In this document: piece after piece, positions 1 through 8,113 of the stretch | Position numbering within the stretch: position 1 is the stretch's first letter | Layout of the letters: the number at the start of each line of letters is the position of its first letter | Assembly (NCBI RefSeq): GCF_026340465.1 | Contig: NZ_JAPEPC010000002.1 | Coordinates: 186,001-250,000 of the forward strand | Direction of reading: 5' to 3' | From: Streptomyces sp. NBC_01306 | GTDB taxonomy: Bacteria > Actinomycetota > Actinomycetes > Streptomycetales > Streptomycetaceae | DNA: 64,000 nucleotides | Translations under genes and position numbers: made by a program | The notes under the pieces: model-generated | The model's input: the letters and a program-made list of their open reading frames with translations, nothing else | Database searches by the model: none | What the model was told of the DNA's origin: nothing

Positions 1-218
1 TCGCCGCTGATCCCGCATCTTCAGTGGGGCCGGTTAGTCTTCGCTTCTTCAATCGCCGCGTTCGGGATAACCTCGTTCCGGCCGTGCCGACCGGGCGGGA
101 CCACGGTGCCCGCGGGTGGCGCGAACGCCCGCCCGCCCAGCGTCCCGGCCCGCAGTGCATGTACTAGCCTGACTTGCGGCCCGGTCATCCGGGCCGCCGA
201 CAAAAAGGGGGCCGACCG

Positions 219-1421
219 GTGCGGACAGGGGAGATCAAGCGGGTGGTGGCACGGAGGCCCCCGGACCGCAGGGAGCTCATCCTCGCCGCGGCCGGAGACC
301 TGTTCCGCGAGCGCGGCTTCCACAACGTCTCCGTCGCCGACGTGGCGGCGGCCGTGGACATCACCGCCCCCGCGCTGTACCGCCACTTCCGCAACAAGCG
401 GGAACTGCTCTCCGAGGTCGTGGGCAAGGGCCTCGGCCTCCTGGAAGCCACGGTGCGTGAGGCAGTGGACCCGGACGAGCTGCTGGCGACGCTCGCGACC
501 GTGGGTGCGGAACGACGCGGCCTGGCCACGCTCTGGCAGCGCGAGGCCCGTCACCTCACGGACGCGCGACGCGAGGAACTGCGCCAGCAGCTCAACGGGA
601 TCGCCGCCCAGCTGGCCTCTCTGGTCCGGGAGGCGCGTACGGACCTCTCCCCGGAGGACGGCGAGTTGCTCGCCTGGGCCCTTCTCGCCATCACGTCGAG
701 TGCCTCCCGGCAGCGGATCACCCTTTCCCGGCGCAGGCTTGAGGAGCTCATGCACGAGATCACCCGGAGTGTGGCGTACTGCCGTCTGGGCTCGCCCACC
801 GACACCACTCGGCCGGCCCGGCGGGCGCAGGCACCGGCCGGCTCCGCGACGCAGGTCGCCTCCCGTCGCGAACAGCTGCTGACGGAAGCGATCAGGCTCT
901 TCGACGAACGCGGCTTCCAGTCCGTCAGCACCGACGACATCGGCGAGGCGGTCGGCAGCACCGGCCCCAGCATCTACAAGCACTTCCCCAGCAAGACCGA
1001 CCTGCTCGTGGCAGCCGTGGTCCGGGGCGGCGAACGGCGACAGGTCGGCACGGACCAGGCCCTGGACGGCGCCTCCAGTCCCATGGAAGCGCTGGAGTCC
1101 CTGCTCCGCTCGTACATCGACTTCGCCCTGGAGAACAGTCGCCTCATCGGCCTGCTGCTCACTGAACTCGACCAGCTGCCCGAGAAGTACCGCCGGAGCA
1201 GCCGTCAGGTCCAGCGTGACTACCTCGCGCTGTGGGGCCGGCTCCTCGGGGACGCCAGGCCCGGGCTCGACACCGCCGAGGGGAAGCTCCTCGTCGGCGC
1301 GGTGCTCACGGTGATCGACGACGCGGTGAGGACCGCACGGCTCACGCTCCGCCCCGACCTGGCCGACCGGCTCGCGGAAATCGGGACGACTGTCCTCCTG
1401 CTGGGCAGCGAAGAAGGGTAG
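219..1421 (+). CDS. Double-domain TetR family transcriptional regulator
   Basis: Predicted DNA-binding repressor with two complete TetR units in one chain of 400 residues. The first helix-turn-helix lies near residues 12-58 (REL-ILAAAGDLFRERG ... ALYRHFRNKRELL). The second starts near residue 218 (REQLLTEAIRLFDERGFQSV ... SIYKHFPSKTDLL). Each is followed by a helical ligand/dimer domain. I chose the GTG at 219 because AAGGGGG lies about 9 nt upstream; an in-frame TTG at 174 has no ribosome site. Usual TetR proteins have one such unit and about 200 residues. It stands alone, so its target is unknown; the acyl-CoA or fatty-acid regulators sometimes have this tandem form. Confidence 0.9.
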   Translation: MRTGEIKRVVARRPPDRRELILAAAGDLFRERGFHNVSVADVAAAVDITAPALYRHFRNKRELLSEVVGKGLGLLEATVREAVDPDELLATLATVGAERRGLATLWQREARHLTDARREELRQQLNGIAAQLASLVREARTDLSPEDGELLAWALLAITSSASRQRITLSRRRLEELMHEITRSVAYCRLGSPTDTTRPARRAQAPAGSATQVASRREQLLTEAIRLFDERGFQSVSTDDIGEAVGSTGPSIYKHFPSKTDLLVAAVVRGGERRQVGTDQALDGASSPMEALESLLRSYIDFALENSRLIGLLLTELDQLPEKYRRSSRQVQRDYLALWGRLLGDARPGLDTAEGKLLVGAVLTVIDDAVRTARLTLRPDLADRLAEIGTTVLLLGSEEG

Positions 1422-1567
1422 GACCCGGGGCTCGGGGCCCGCTTCGGACGAGGCCACCTCGTCGAACGTCCCGGGCCCAGAGCCCCGAGTGGCATGAACT
1501 CCACCCTTCACCGGCCTGCTGCGAATATCCGGTGGCGGGCCCTGCTGCCGGTCGTGAAGATCGCGGC

Positions 1568-1787
1568 ATGAACATCTTCCTGGAGACCGATCGGCTGGTG
1601 CTGCGCGCGTTCACCGAGGCCGACGTCGACCACCTGCTCGCTCTGGACATCCAGGCGTGTGATGGAGAAAGCGGGACTGTCCTTCCTCCGTAACTTCGCA
1701 GGGGACTGGCCCGACGCGATCGAAGGCTCCGAGCACGGCGAAGTCGAGTACGAACTCACCCGGACCAAGTGGGAACAACTCACGTAG
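1568..1787 (+). pseudogene. GNAT acetyltransferase remnant with internal deletion
   Basis: The first 30 codons read as the start of a RimJ/RimL-type GNAT N-acetyltransferase (MNIFLETDRLVLRAFTEAD...). From about 1659, in a different frame, 43 codons read as the usual C-terminus of the same family (VMEKAGLSFLRNFAGDWPD ... EHGEVEYELTR) ending at the TAG at 1785-1787. The middle of the enzyme, which carries the acetyl-CoA loop, is missing and the junction is out of frame. This is therefore a dead gene. No transposon or repeat is visible at the joint. Confidence 0.8.
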
Positions 1788-1968
1788 GCATCACGGTGGT
1801 GCTGTGCACCGACGTGCTGCCCGGGGCTACCGGGACTGCGGCCGCGGTGGCCGGTCACATGGACGGCCCGCGCAGCGGTGCCCCCGTGGGCCGCCGTGGC
1901 CCCCGTCCCGACCGGTCCTCGGGATTCGACCGTACGCGGGGTCCATGCTCGGCACCCCGGTCACCGTG

Positions 1969-3540
1969 TCACTCACCGTCCCGGTTCGTCGTCTCTCCGT
2001 CCGGCCGGGGTTCCCCGTCGGCCCGGCCGGCCGTCACGGCCTCGGCGACGGCCGCGAGTTCGCCGAGTCGCACCGGGGCCGCGGGGGTGCGGCCGGAGAG
2101 CGGGCGCAGGTCGTCCGCGGTGACCGTGCGGCCGCCGAGGCAGGCCGCGATGCCCGCGGTCGCGTATCCGCAGATCCTGCCCTGGCACCAGCCCATGCCG
2201 GGCCGTGCCAGCATCTTCAGGGTGCGCGCGTCGGTCGCACCGAGGTCGTCGTGGGCGTGGCGCAGATCCCCGTAGGTGACCTCCTCGCAGCGGCACACCA
2301 CGGTCGAGTCCGACAGCCACCCCGGCCAGGCGGCCGGCACGGGGTAGGTGCGGTGCATGGCGGCGGCGAACCGCCGCGCCCGCCGGATGCGGCCCTGGAC
2401 GCGGCGGATCCCGGCCGCGGGAGATGCTGCGTTGCCGGAGCCCGGGGTCGTAACCGAACCTGCCGTCGTACCGGACCGCCCGCGGCCGAGCGAGGCGGCC
2501 AGGGCGAGGGCGCTCAGCCGGCCCTCACTGACGGACAGGGCCGAGCCGCCCACGCCGGTGGCCTCGCCGGCCACGTACACGCCGTCGACGCTGCTGCGCT
2601 GCAGTGCGTCGACCGCCACGACGAGCGCGCCGTCGCGATCCTGCCGGGTCGCGGCACCGAGCATGAGCGGGAGTTCCAGCGAGGGGGTGAACCCCCAGCC
2701 GAGGGCCACCAGGTCGGCGGCGAGCTCCCGTTCGGGTCCGGCCGGCCGGCCCTGGCGGTCCACCTTCGCGATCCGCACGGCCTCGACCTTGCCGTCGCCG
2801 AGGATCGCGCGGACGACGGTCCTGGTCCGGTACGGGATGCGGTGCCGGGCGAGCACCGCGGCATACTGCGCGGCCTCGGCCCCCTTGCCGGGCGCGGAGA
2901 CCGTGCCGACCGGGTCGCGCAGCCAGCCGAGCGTGGCGTTGGCCTCGACGACCGCGGCGACCTGCGCGCCGGCGCGCGCGAGCCCGGCGGCCACCGGCAG
3001 CAGGAAGGGTCCGGTGCCGCCGACGACGGTGCGCCGGCCGGCGAGCGTGCGGTGGCCCTTGAGCAGCGCCTGGACGCCGCCGGCGGTCATGACGCCGGGC
3101 AACTCCCAACCGGGCACGGGCAGTTGGCGGTCGTAGCCACCGGGGCACAGGATCAGCGCACGGGCCTCGACGGGATCGGCGATGGGCCCGTCGGGGCCCG
3201 CGTCCGGGTCCGGCACGGTGGGCGTGACGCGCAGGCTGAACGTCCCGTCTCCGTCCCGGGTGGCGAGCCACACCTGGTGGCCGGGCAGGTAGCGGACGCG
3301 TCCGGCGGCGCTCAAGGCGTACAGCCGGTCGCGCAGACCGGTGAAAGTGGGCCAGCCGTGGTGGCCGCGGCGGTCCTCCGGGCGGGCATGGTCCTCGTCG
3401 AAGTGCCGCCAGAACTGGCCGCCGGGCTGCCCGGCAGCATCCACCAGGACCGCGTCGAGCCCGGCCTCCGCCGCCCCGACGGCGGCCGCGAGTCCGGCCG
3501 GCCCGGCCCCGACCACGGTCACGTCATGAATGTGCGCCAT
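1969..3540 (-). CDS. D-hydroxyproline dehydrogenase alpha subunit-like FAD/[2Fe-2S] oxidoreductase
   Basis: A 523-residue NAD(P)/FAD-type oxidoreductase. The N-terminus has a dinucleotide-binding motif (VVGAGPAGLAAAVGAAEAG, near residues 6-24). A second glycine-rich segment follows mid-protein (RTVVGGTGPFLLPVAAGLARAG). The C-terminal 70 residues form a BFD-like [2Fe-2S] domain with CxC (VVCRCEE) and CxxxxC (WCQGRICGY). This layout matches HcnB and the alpha subunit of heteromeric D-hydroxyproline dehydrogenases. The start at 3540 follows GAGGAGGACGGCG; the frame is open further upstream but without such a site. Its start overlaps the small ferredoxin-like subunit by 17 bp. It is the last gene of the operon and should oxidise cis-4-hydroxy-D-proline with its two partner subunits. 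Confidence 0.85.
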   Translation of the reverse strand: MAHIHDVTVVGAGPAGLAAAVGAAEAGLDAVLVDAAGQPGGQFWRHFDEDHARPEDRRGHHGWPTFTGLRDRLYALSAAGRVRYLPGHQVWLATRDGDGTFSLRVTPTVPDPDAGPDGPIADPVEARALILCPGGYDRQLPVPGWELPGVMTAGGVQALLKGHRTLAGRRTVVGGTGPFLLPVAAGLARAGAQVAAVVEANATLGWLRDPVGTVSAPGKGAEAAQYAAVLARHRIPYRTRTVVRAILGDGKVEAVRIAKVDRQGRPAGPERELAADLVALGWGFTPSLELPLMLGAATRQDRDGALVVAVDALQRSSVDGVYVAGEATGVGGSALSVSEGRLSALALAASLGRGRSGTTAGSVTTPGSGNAASPAAGIRRVQGRIRRARRFAAAMHRTYPVPAAWPGWLSDSTVVCRCEEVTYGDLRHAHDDLGATDARTLKMLARPGMGWCQGRICGYATAGIAACLGGRTVTADDLRPLSGRTPAAPVRLGELAAVAEAVTAGRADGEPRPDGETTNRDGE

Positions 3541-3940
3541 CGCCGTCCTCCTCTGCGTGCTGCGCGGCACGGCTGTCGTCGCAGGTGTCCTGCGCGTCGC
3601 CGGACTCCGGATCGCCTTCACCATCCAGCGCGTCGCCGGATTCCGCATCGCCGGCGCCCGCCAACACGCCCCCGGACTCCGCCACGTCGCCGCTCTCCAA
3701 CGCGTCCCCCAGCCGCATGCCGTCGGCCGCGGGGACCAGGCAGGCGCGCTCGGCCCGTGCGCCGTCGACGGTGATCAGGCAGTCGAAGCAGACGCCGATG
3801 CCGCAGAACAGGCCGCGCGGCCGGCCCTCCTTGCGGGTGGTGCGCCAGTCGGTGATCCCGGCGGCGACCAGGGCCGCGGCGACGCTCTGGCCGGGCTCGG
3901 CGGGGATTCCGGTGCCGCGGAAGGTCATCCGGTAGGTCAT
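3524..3940 (-). CDS. D-hydroxyproline dehydrogenase small (2Fe-2S) subunit
   Basis: A 138-residue ferredoxin-like electron carrier (HcnA/LhpF type). The cysteine pattern for a plant-type [2Fe-2S] cluster is visible: GLFCGIGVCFDCLITVDG followed by AERACLVPA. The first 95 residues match the family. The remaining 40 or so are an added, very acidic tail built from ESGD-like repeats (ALESGDVAESGG, DAESGDALDGEGDPESGD), which I do not know from other members. The start is the ATG at 3940; an ATG four codons inside is an alternative. It lies between, and overlaps, the beta and alpha subunit genes, which implies translation in fixed ratio and assembly into one complex. Confidence 0.85.
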   Translation of the reverse strand: MTYRMTFRGTGIPAEPGQSVAAALVAAGITDWRTTRKEGRPRGLFCGIGVCFDCLITVDGARAERACLVPAADGMRLGDALESGDVAESGGVLAGAGDAESGDALDGEGDPESGDAQDTCDDSRAAQHAEEDGDGAHS

Positions 3941-5166
3941 GCGGAATCTCCCTCGGCAACGTCCTCGGGCCGGTCGGGAAAGCGGTCGGAGAAGCGGTCG
4001 GGGGCGAACGGCGCCAGGTCCAGGCCCGGCTGCTCGCCGGTCATGGCCTGGGCGATCAACTTGCCCGTGCCGGCGGCCAGTCCGATGCCGGCGCCCTCGT
4101 GGCCGCAGGCGTGCCACAGGCCGGGGGCACGCGGGTCGGCGCCGATGACGGGCAGATGGTCGGGGCAGTACGGGCGGAAGCCGTGGTAGGTGCGCATCAG
4201 CCGCACCTGCCGCAGCATCGGGAACAAGGCGACGGCCTTGGCCGCGAGCATGCTGATCGCCGGCACGGACACCGTACGGTCGAAGCCGACCCGCTCGCGG
4301 GAGGCGCCGATGAGGATGGTTCCGCTGTCGGTGCCCTCCACCACCGGCGAGGTCTGCAGAGCCGCGTCGGAACTGGCTACGTCGCCGACGTACTCGGCGG
4401 CGTACACCTTGTGCCGGATGGTGCGCGGCGGCATGGGTTCGGTGACGAGCACGAAGCCGCGCCGGGGGCGGACCGGGACGGCGACCCGGGCCAGGGCCGC
4501 GACCTCGCCGGCCCAGGTGCCCGCCGCGTTGAGCACGGCGGCCGCGGGGATGTCGCCCGCGCTGGTACGGACCCCGGTGACCCGGTCCCCGCTGCGCAGG
4601 AAGCCGGTCACCTCGGTGCCGGTGTGCACGTGCGCGCCCCTGTCCCGGGCGAGACGCAGCAGGTGGGCGACCACCAGCATCGGCTGCACCTGCGCGTCCT
4701 GCGGATAGAACGCCGCCCCGGCCAGGTCCTTCGCCAGGTGCGGCTCGTAGTCGTGCAGCCGGTCCTGCCCGACGTCCTGGACCTCGACGCCGCTCGCGCG
4801 CTGCTGGACGCTCAACTCCCGCAGGGTGCAAAGACTTTGCATGGTCGCGGCGACGACGAGGCCGCCCTTGGACTCGAACTCCCAGCGGTCGGCGTGCTCG
4901 GCGAGGTCCTCCCGCCAGACGGCCTGCGAGTACAGCGCGAGGTCGAGCTCGGGGCCGGCCTCCTTGTCGGAGACCAGCAGGTTGCCCTCCCCCGCGCTGG
5001 ACGTGCCGCCGGCGATGGCGCCGCGCTCGACGACGACCACCCGCAGGCCGGCGAGCGCCGCGAAATACGCGGCGGCCGCACCGACGACGCCCGCGCCGAC
5101 GATCACCAGGTCCGCGCTCCCGCCGCCGGAAGTCCCCGGGCCGGCACCGCGCCGTGCCGCGCTCAC
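3937..5166 (-). CDS. D-hydroxyproline dehydrogenase beta subunit-like FAD oxidase
   Basis: A 409-residue DAAO-family flavoenzyme. The FAD-binding motif (DLVIVGAGVVGAAAAYFAAL) is near residues 19-38 and the conserved C-terminal end (HACGHEGAGIGLAAGTGKLIAQ) closes the flavin site. Such subunits carry the amine-oxidising site in heteromeric D-hydroxyproline dehydrogenase and in HcnC. I chose the GTG at 5166 because it overlaps the stop of the GntR gene (GTGA) and sits behind a GGGGGAG site; an ATG at 5190 lies inside the upstream gene. Substrate is inferred from the epimerase and deaminase in the same operon. A glycine or sarcosine oxidase is the main alternative. Confidence 0.85.
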   Translation of the reverse strand: MSAARRGAGPGTSGGGSADLVIVGAGVVGAAAAYFAALAGLRVVVVERGAIAGGTSSAGEGNLLVSDKEAGPELDLALYSQAVWREDLAEHADRWEFESKGGLVVAATMQSLCTLRELSVQQRASGVEVQDVGQDRLHDYEPHLAKDLAGAAFYPQDAQVQPMLVVAHLLRLARDRGAHVHTGTEVTGFLRSGDRVTGVRTSAGDIPAAAVLNAAGTWAGEVAALARVAVPVRPRRGFVLVTEPMPPRTIRHKVYAAEYVGDVASSDAALQTSPVVEGTDSGTILIGASRERVGFDRTVSVPAISMLAAKAVALFPMLRQVRLMRTYHGFRPYCPDHLPVIGADPRAPGLWHACGHEGAGIGLAAGTGKLIAQAMTGEQPGLDLAPFAPDRFSDRFPDRPEDVAEGDSA

Positions 5167-5843
5167 GACTCCCCCGGGCCGCTCGCCCACAGGCCGCGCA
5201 CATGGCCGATATGACGACGCATCAGTTCTTCGGCGGCCTGCGCGTCACGGCGCTCGATGAGGTCCATCAGCTCGTGGTGCTCGACTGCCGAGTGGCCCAG
5301 CCGGCCGCTGTGCAGCAGCGGGGCCAGACCCAGCAGCCGGGTCTGGGTGCGCAGGTCGGACACGACGTCCACCAGCTGCCGGTTGCCGCTGTAGCCGAGC
5401 AGCGTCAGGTGGAAGACGTGGTCCGCCCTTACGTAGCCGACCAGGTCGCCGCGTTCGACCGCGTCCACGATGGCCTGCGCCAGTTCCCGCAGGGTCGGGA
5501 AGTCCTCCTCGGGGATGACGGGCACACAGGCACGCACCGTCGGCGGCTCGATGAGCAGGCGCACCGCGGCGAGGTTGTCCAGGTCCTGCTCCGAGACCTC
5601 GGTGATCCGGAAGCCCTTGTTGGGCTGGGCGACGACCAGGCCCTCCTTGGCCAGGTCGAGCATGGCCTCCCTGACGGGCGTGGGCGAGACGCCGAACCTC
5701 GCGCCGAGGGTGGGCGCGGAGTAGACCATGCCCGGTTCCAGCTCGCCGGAGATGACCGCTGCGCGCAGCGCGTCCCGGACGCGCTCGCGCAGCGTCTCCC
5801 GCTGGCCCAGGCTCTGTACGTGGGAGGTGGAGTGCACGTTCAC
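5163..5843 (-). CDS. GntR family (FadR/FCD) transcriptional regulator
   Basis: A 226-residue regulator. The winged helix occupies about residues 15-75 (LRERVRDALRAAVISGELEPG ... LGARFGVSPTPVREAMLDL). The C-terminal FCD domain has the usual metal-binding histidines (DHVFHLTLL, VEHHELMDLI, MRRHI). FCD regulators commonly sense small carboxylates or amino acids. The gene is embedded in the hydroxyproline operon, overlapping the epimerase and dehydrogenase genes by 4 bp on each side, so it probably controls this operon in response to hydroxyproline or an intermediate. Confidence 0.92.
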   Translation of the reverse strand: MNVHSTSHVQSLGQRETLRERVRDALRAAVISGELEPGMVYSAPTLGARFGVSPTPVREAMLDLAKEGLVVAQPNKGFRITEVSEQDLDNLAAVRLLIEPPTVRACVPVIPEEDFPTLRELAQAIVDAVERGDLVGYVRADHVFHLTLLGYSGNRQLVDVVSDLRTQTRLLGLAPLLHSGRLGHSAVEHHELMDLIERRDAQAAEELMRRHIGHVRGLWASGPGES

Positions 5844-6841
5844 AGCAGGAACCCCGCGGGGAAGGGGTCGCTCGGGTCGAGTTGGAACTGCGAAGTCCCG
5901 GTGACCCAGGCGCGGCCGGTGATGGAGGGCAGCACCGCGGCGTGCGGCCCCATGGTGGTCTCGCCGAGAAGGCGTCCGGTGAAGCGGGTGCCGATGAAGG
6001 ACTCGTTCACGAACTCCTGCCCGACGGCGAGTTCACCGCGGGCGTGGAGCTGCGCCATCCTCGCGCTGGTGCCGGTGCCGCACGGCGAGCGGTCGAACCA
6101 CCCCGGGTGGATGGCCATGGCGTGCCGCGACAACCGGGCGGTCGACCCGGGGGCCTTGAGGTAGACGTGGTGGCAGCCGGCGATGTCGTCGCGCTCGGGG
6201 TGGACGGGCGGATCCGCGGCGTTCACCGCGTCCATCACCGCCAGTCCAGCGGACAGCAGGTCGCCGGACCTGGACCGGTCGAACGGCAGCCCGAGATCGG
6301 CGAGTTCGACGATCGCGTAGAAGTTGCCGCCGAAGGCGAGGTCGTAGCGCACCTCGCCGTACCCGGGCACCTCGACGGTGGCGTCCAGCGCGTGGGCGTA
6401 GGACGGCACATTGGCGAGGGTGACGGAGGTGGCCGCGCCGTCCTCGACCGCCACCGAGGCGACGACGAGTCCGGCGGGGGTGTCCAGCCGGATGGTGGTG
6501 ACCGGCTCGGTGACCGGCACCATCCCGGTCTCGACCAGGACGGTGGCCACGCCGATCGTGCCGTGGCCGCACATCGGCAGCAGTCCGGACACCTCGATGA
6601 ACAGCACGCCGAAGTCCGCGTCGGGGCGGGTGGGCGGCTGCAGGATCGCGCCGCTCATCGCACCGTGTCCGCGCGGCTCGTACATCAGCAGCGTGCGTAC
6701 GTCGTCGCTGTTCTCCATGAACCAGCGCCTGCGCTCGGCCATCGTGGCGCCGGGGATGGTGCCCACGCCGCCGACGACGACCCGGGTCGGCATGCCCTCG
6801 GTGTGCGAGTCGACGGCGTGGAAAGTGCGGCGGGACCTCAC
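5840..6841 (-). CDS. 4-hydroxyproline 2-epimerase (proline racemase family)
   Basis: A 333-residue enzyme that would convert trans-4-hydroxy-L-proline to cis-4-hydroxy-D-proline. Both catalytic cysteines of the two-base mechanism are present: LLPMCGHGTIG near residue 90 and DRSPCGTGTSAR near residue 254. The opening AVDSHTEGMPTRVV is the pattern I associate with hydroxyproline epimerases rather than proline racemases. It overlaps the DapA-like gene upstream and the GntR gene downstream by 4 bp each. Context with a D-amino-acid dehydrogenase complex and a DapA-like deaminase strongly supports the hydroxyproline assignment. Confidence 0.92.
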   Translation of the reverse strand: MRSRRTFHAVDSHTEGMPTRVVVGGVGTIPGATMAERRRWFMENSDDVRTLLMYEPRGHGAMSGAILQPPTRPDADFGVLFIEVSGLLPMCGHGTIGVATVLVETGMVPVTEPVTTIRLDTPAGLVVASVAVEDGAATSVTLANVPSYAHALDATVEVPGYGEVRYDLAFGGNFYAIVELADLGLPFDRSRSGDLLSAGLAVMDAVNAADPPVHPERDDIAGCHHVYLKAPGSTARLSRHAMAIHPGWFDRSPCGTGTSARMAQLHARGELAVGQEFVNESFIGTRFTGRLLGETTMGPHAAVLPSITGRAWVTGTSQFQLDPSDPFPAGFLL

Positions 6842-7743
6842 TTGTACCCCTTGGCGATGACCGCCTCGGTGTCGGCGGTGATCCGGGCGGTCTGCTCGGG
6901 CGACAGCGGCAGCCGCGGCGGCCGACAGGCGCCGCCCCTGCGCCCGGCGATGTCCATCGACAGCTTGATGGACTGCACGAACTCGGTCTTGGAGTCCCAG
7001 CGCAGCAGCGGGTGCAGGTCGCGGTAGACCGGCAGCGCGCGGGCCAGGTCGGCCGGGTCGCCGGAGGTGGCCAGCCGGTACAGCTCGACGGTGCTGCGCG
7101 GGATCATGTTCGGGTAGCCGGCGATCCAGCCGACGGCACCCGCCATGCCCAGTTCGAGCAGCACGTCGTCGGCGCCGACGAGGAGGTCCAGGCCCGGCGC
7201 CAGTTCGCTGATCTGGTAGGCCCGGCGGACGTCGCCGGTGAACTCCTTGACGCCCACGATCGTGCCCTCCTGGAAGAGCTCGGCGAGCAGGTCGGGGGTG
7301 AGGTCGACCTTGGTGTCGATCGGGTTGTTGTAGGCCACGACCGGCAGCCCGACCTTGGCGACCTCGCGGTAGTGCTCCACCACCGCCGCCCGCTCCGCCC
7401 GGTAGGCGTTGGGCGGCAGCAGCAGCAGCGAGGTGGCGCCGGCCTCGGCGGCCTGCTCGGCCCAGCGGCGGGCCTCGAAGGCACCGTACGCGGCCACGCC
7501 CGGCATCACGCCGAAGCCGTCGGGGGCGGCCTGCACAGCGGTCTCGACGACGCGGGCGCGCTCCTCGGCGGTCAGCGTCTGGTACTCGCCCAGCGAGCCG
7601 TTGGGCGTCACGCCGTCACAACCGCCGGCGGCCAGGAAGCGGACATGCTCGGCGAAGGCGTCGTAGTCGACCGACAGATCTCCGTGGAACGGCAGGGCCG
7701 TGGCGACGTGGACTCCGTGCCAGGGCCTCGCTGAGTTGGTCAT
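6838..7743 (-). CDS. DapA-family lyase, likely 1-pyrroline-4-hydroxy-2-carboxylate deaminase
   Basis: A 301-residue class I aldolase-fold enzyme. The Schiff-base lysine (GTIVGVKEFTGD), the tyrosine segment (LPVVAYNNPIDTK) and the entry motif (GVTPNGSLGEYQTL) of the DapA/NAL superfamily are present. In hydroxyproline breakdown, a DapA-type protein deaminates and dehydrates 1-pyrroline-4-hydroxy-2-carboxylate to 2-oxoglutarate semialdehyde. The start at 7743 follows AAGGAG at a good distance, and this is the first gene of the operon. The last pathway enzyme, 2-oxoglutarate semialdehyde dehydrogenase, is not in the window and must be supplied from elsewhere. A generic dihydrodipicolinate synthase is unlikely in this context. 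Confidence 0.87.
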   Translation of the reverse strand: MTNSARPWHGVHVATALPFHGDLSVDYDAFAEHVRFLAAGGCDGVTPNGSLGEYQTLTAEERARVVETAVQAAPDGFGVMPGVAAYGAFEARRWAEQAAEAGATSLLLLPPNAYRAERAAVVEHYREVAKVGLPVVAYNNPIDTKVDLTPDLLAELFQEGTIVGVKEFTGDVRRAYQISELAPGLDLLVGADDVLLELGMAGAVGWIAGYPNMIPRSTVELYRLATSGDPADLARALPVYRDLHPLLRWDSKTEFVQSIKLSMDIAGRRGGACRPPRLPLSPEQTARITADTEAVIAKGYK

Positions 7744-7773
7744 GCAACAGCTCCTTGACTGGTGGTGGGAAGA

Positions 7774-7791
7774 AGGTACCAGTGCAATGTC
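7774..7791 (-). promoter_or_regulatory. Shared motif upstream of hydroxyproline operon (site 1)
   Basis: Read on the minus strand, the segment GTGTGACATTGCACTGG ends about 36 nt before the deaminase start codon. Twelve bases (ACATTGCACTGG) recur exactly at 11561-11572 in the collagenase/racemase divergent region. A looser copy lies upstream of the M24 peptidase gene. It is a candidate operator or promoter element for the collagen/hydroxyproline genes. The rest of the 370-nt gap up to the LysR gene holds no convincing gene. Confidence 0.45.
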
Positions 7792-8113
7792 ACACGTCAT
7801 AGACCTGGAACCAAGGTGATGGCCGATGCCGAGGATCGGGTAACGGCCTTGCTGCCGACCGGAGTCGGGCCCGAAGGCCGCGGGTCGCCGGGGCAGTCGG
7901 GCGGCGGCGACCGGGACTTCGTTGCGGCGGGCCGGACCAGGTCGTACAGCGGCGGCCGTCCCGTTCGGCCGGCGGCTCCACCACCCCGCGAAACAAAGGC
8001 AGTTCGGCGAACCCGAAAAAGTCTCCAGACTGCTCCGGCCCGTACCAGAACCCCAAAAAGCCAAGATCGGACGTAAAGTTGGCCCACTCCTGAGAGACCT
8101 GGGGCGGGTACTG

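Noticed and set aside
21..1511. Long minus-strand open frame opposite the double TetR gene
   Set aside because: It is antisense to a clear coding gene, has no recognisable domain and its composition is that of a high-GC shadow frame.
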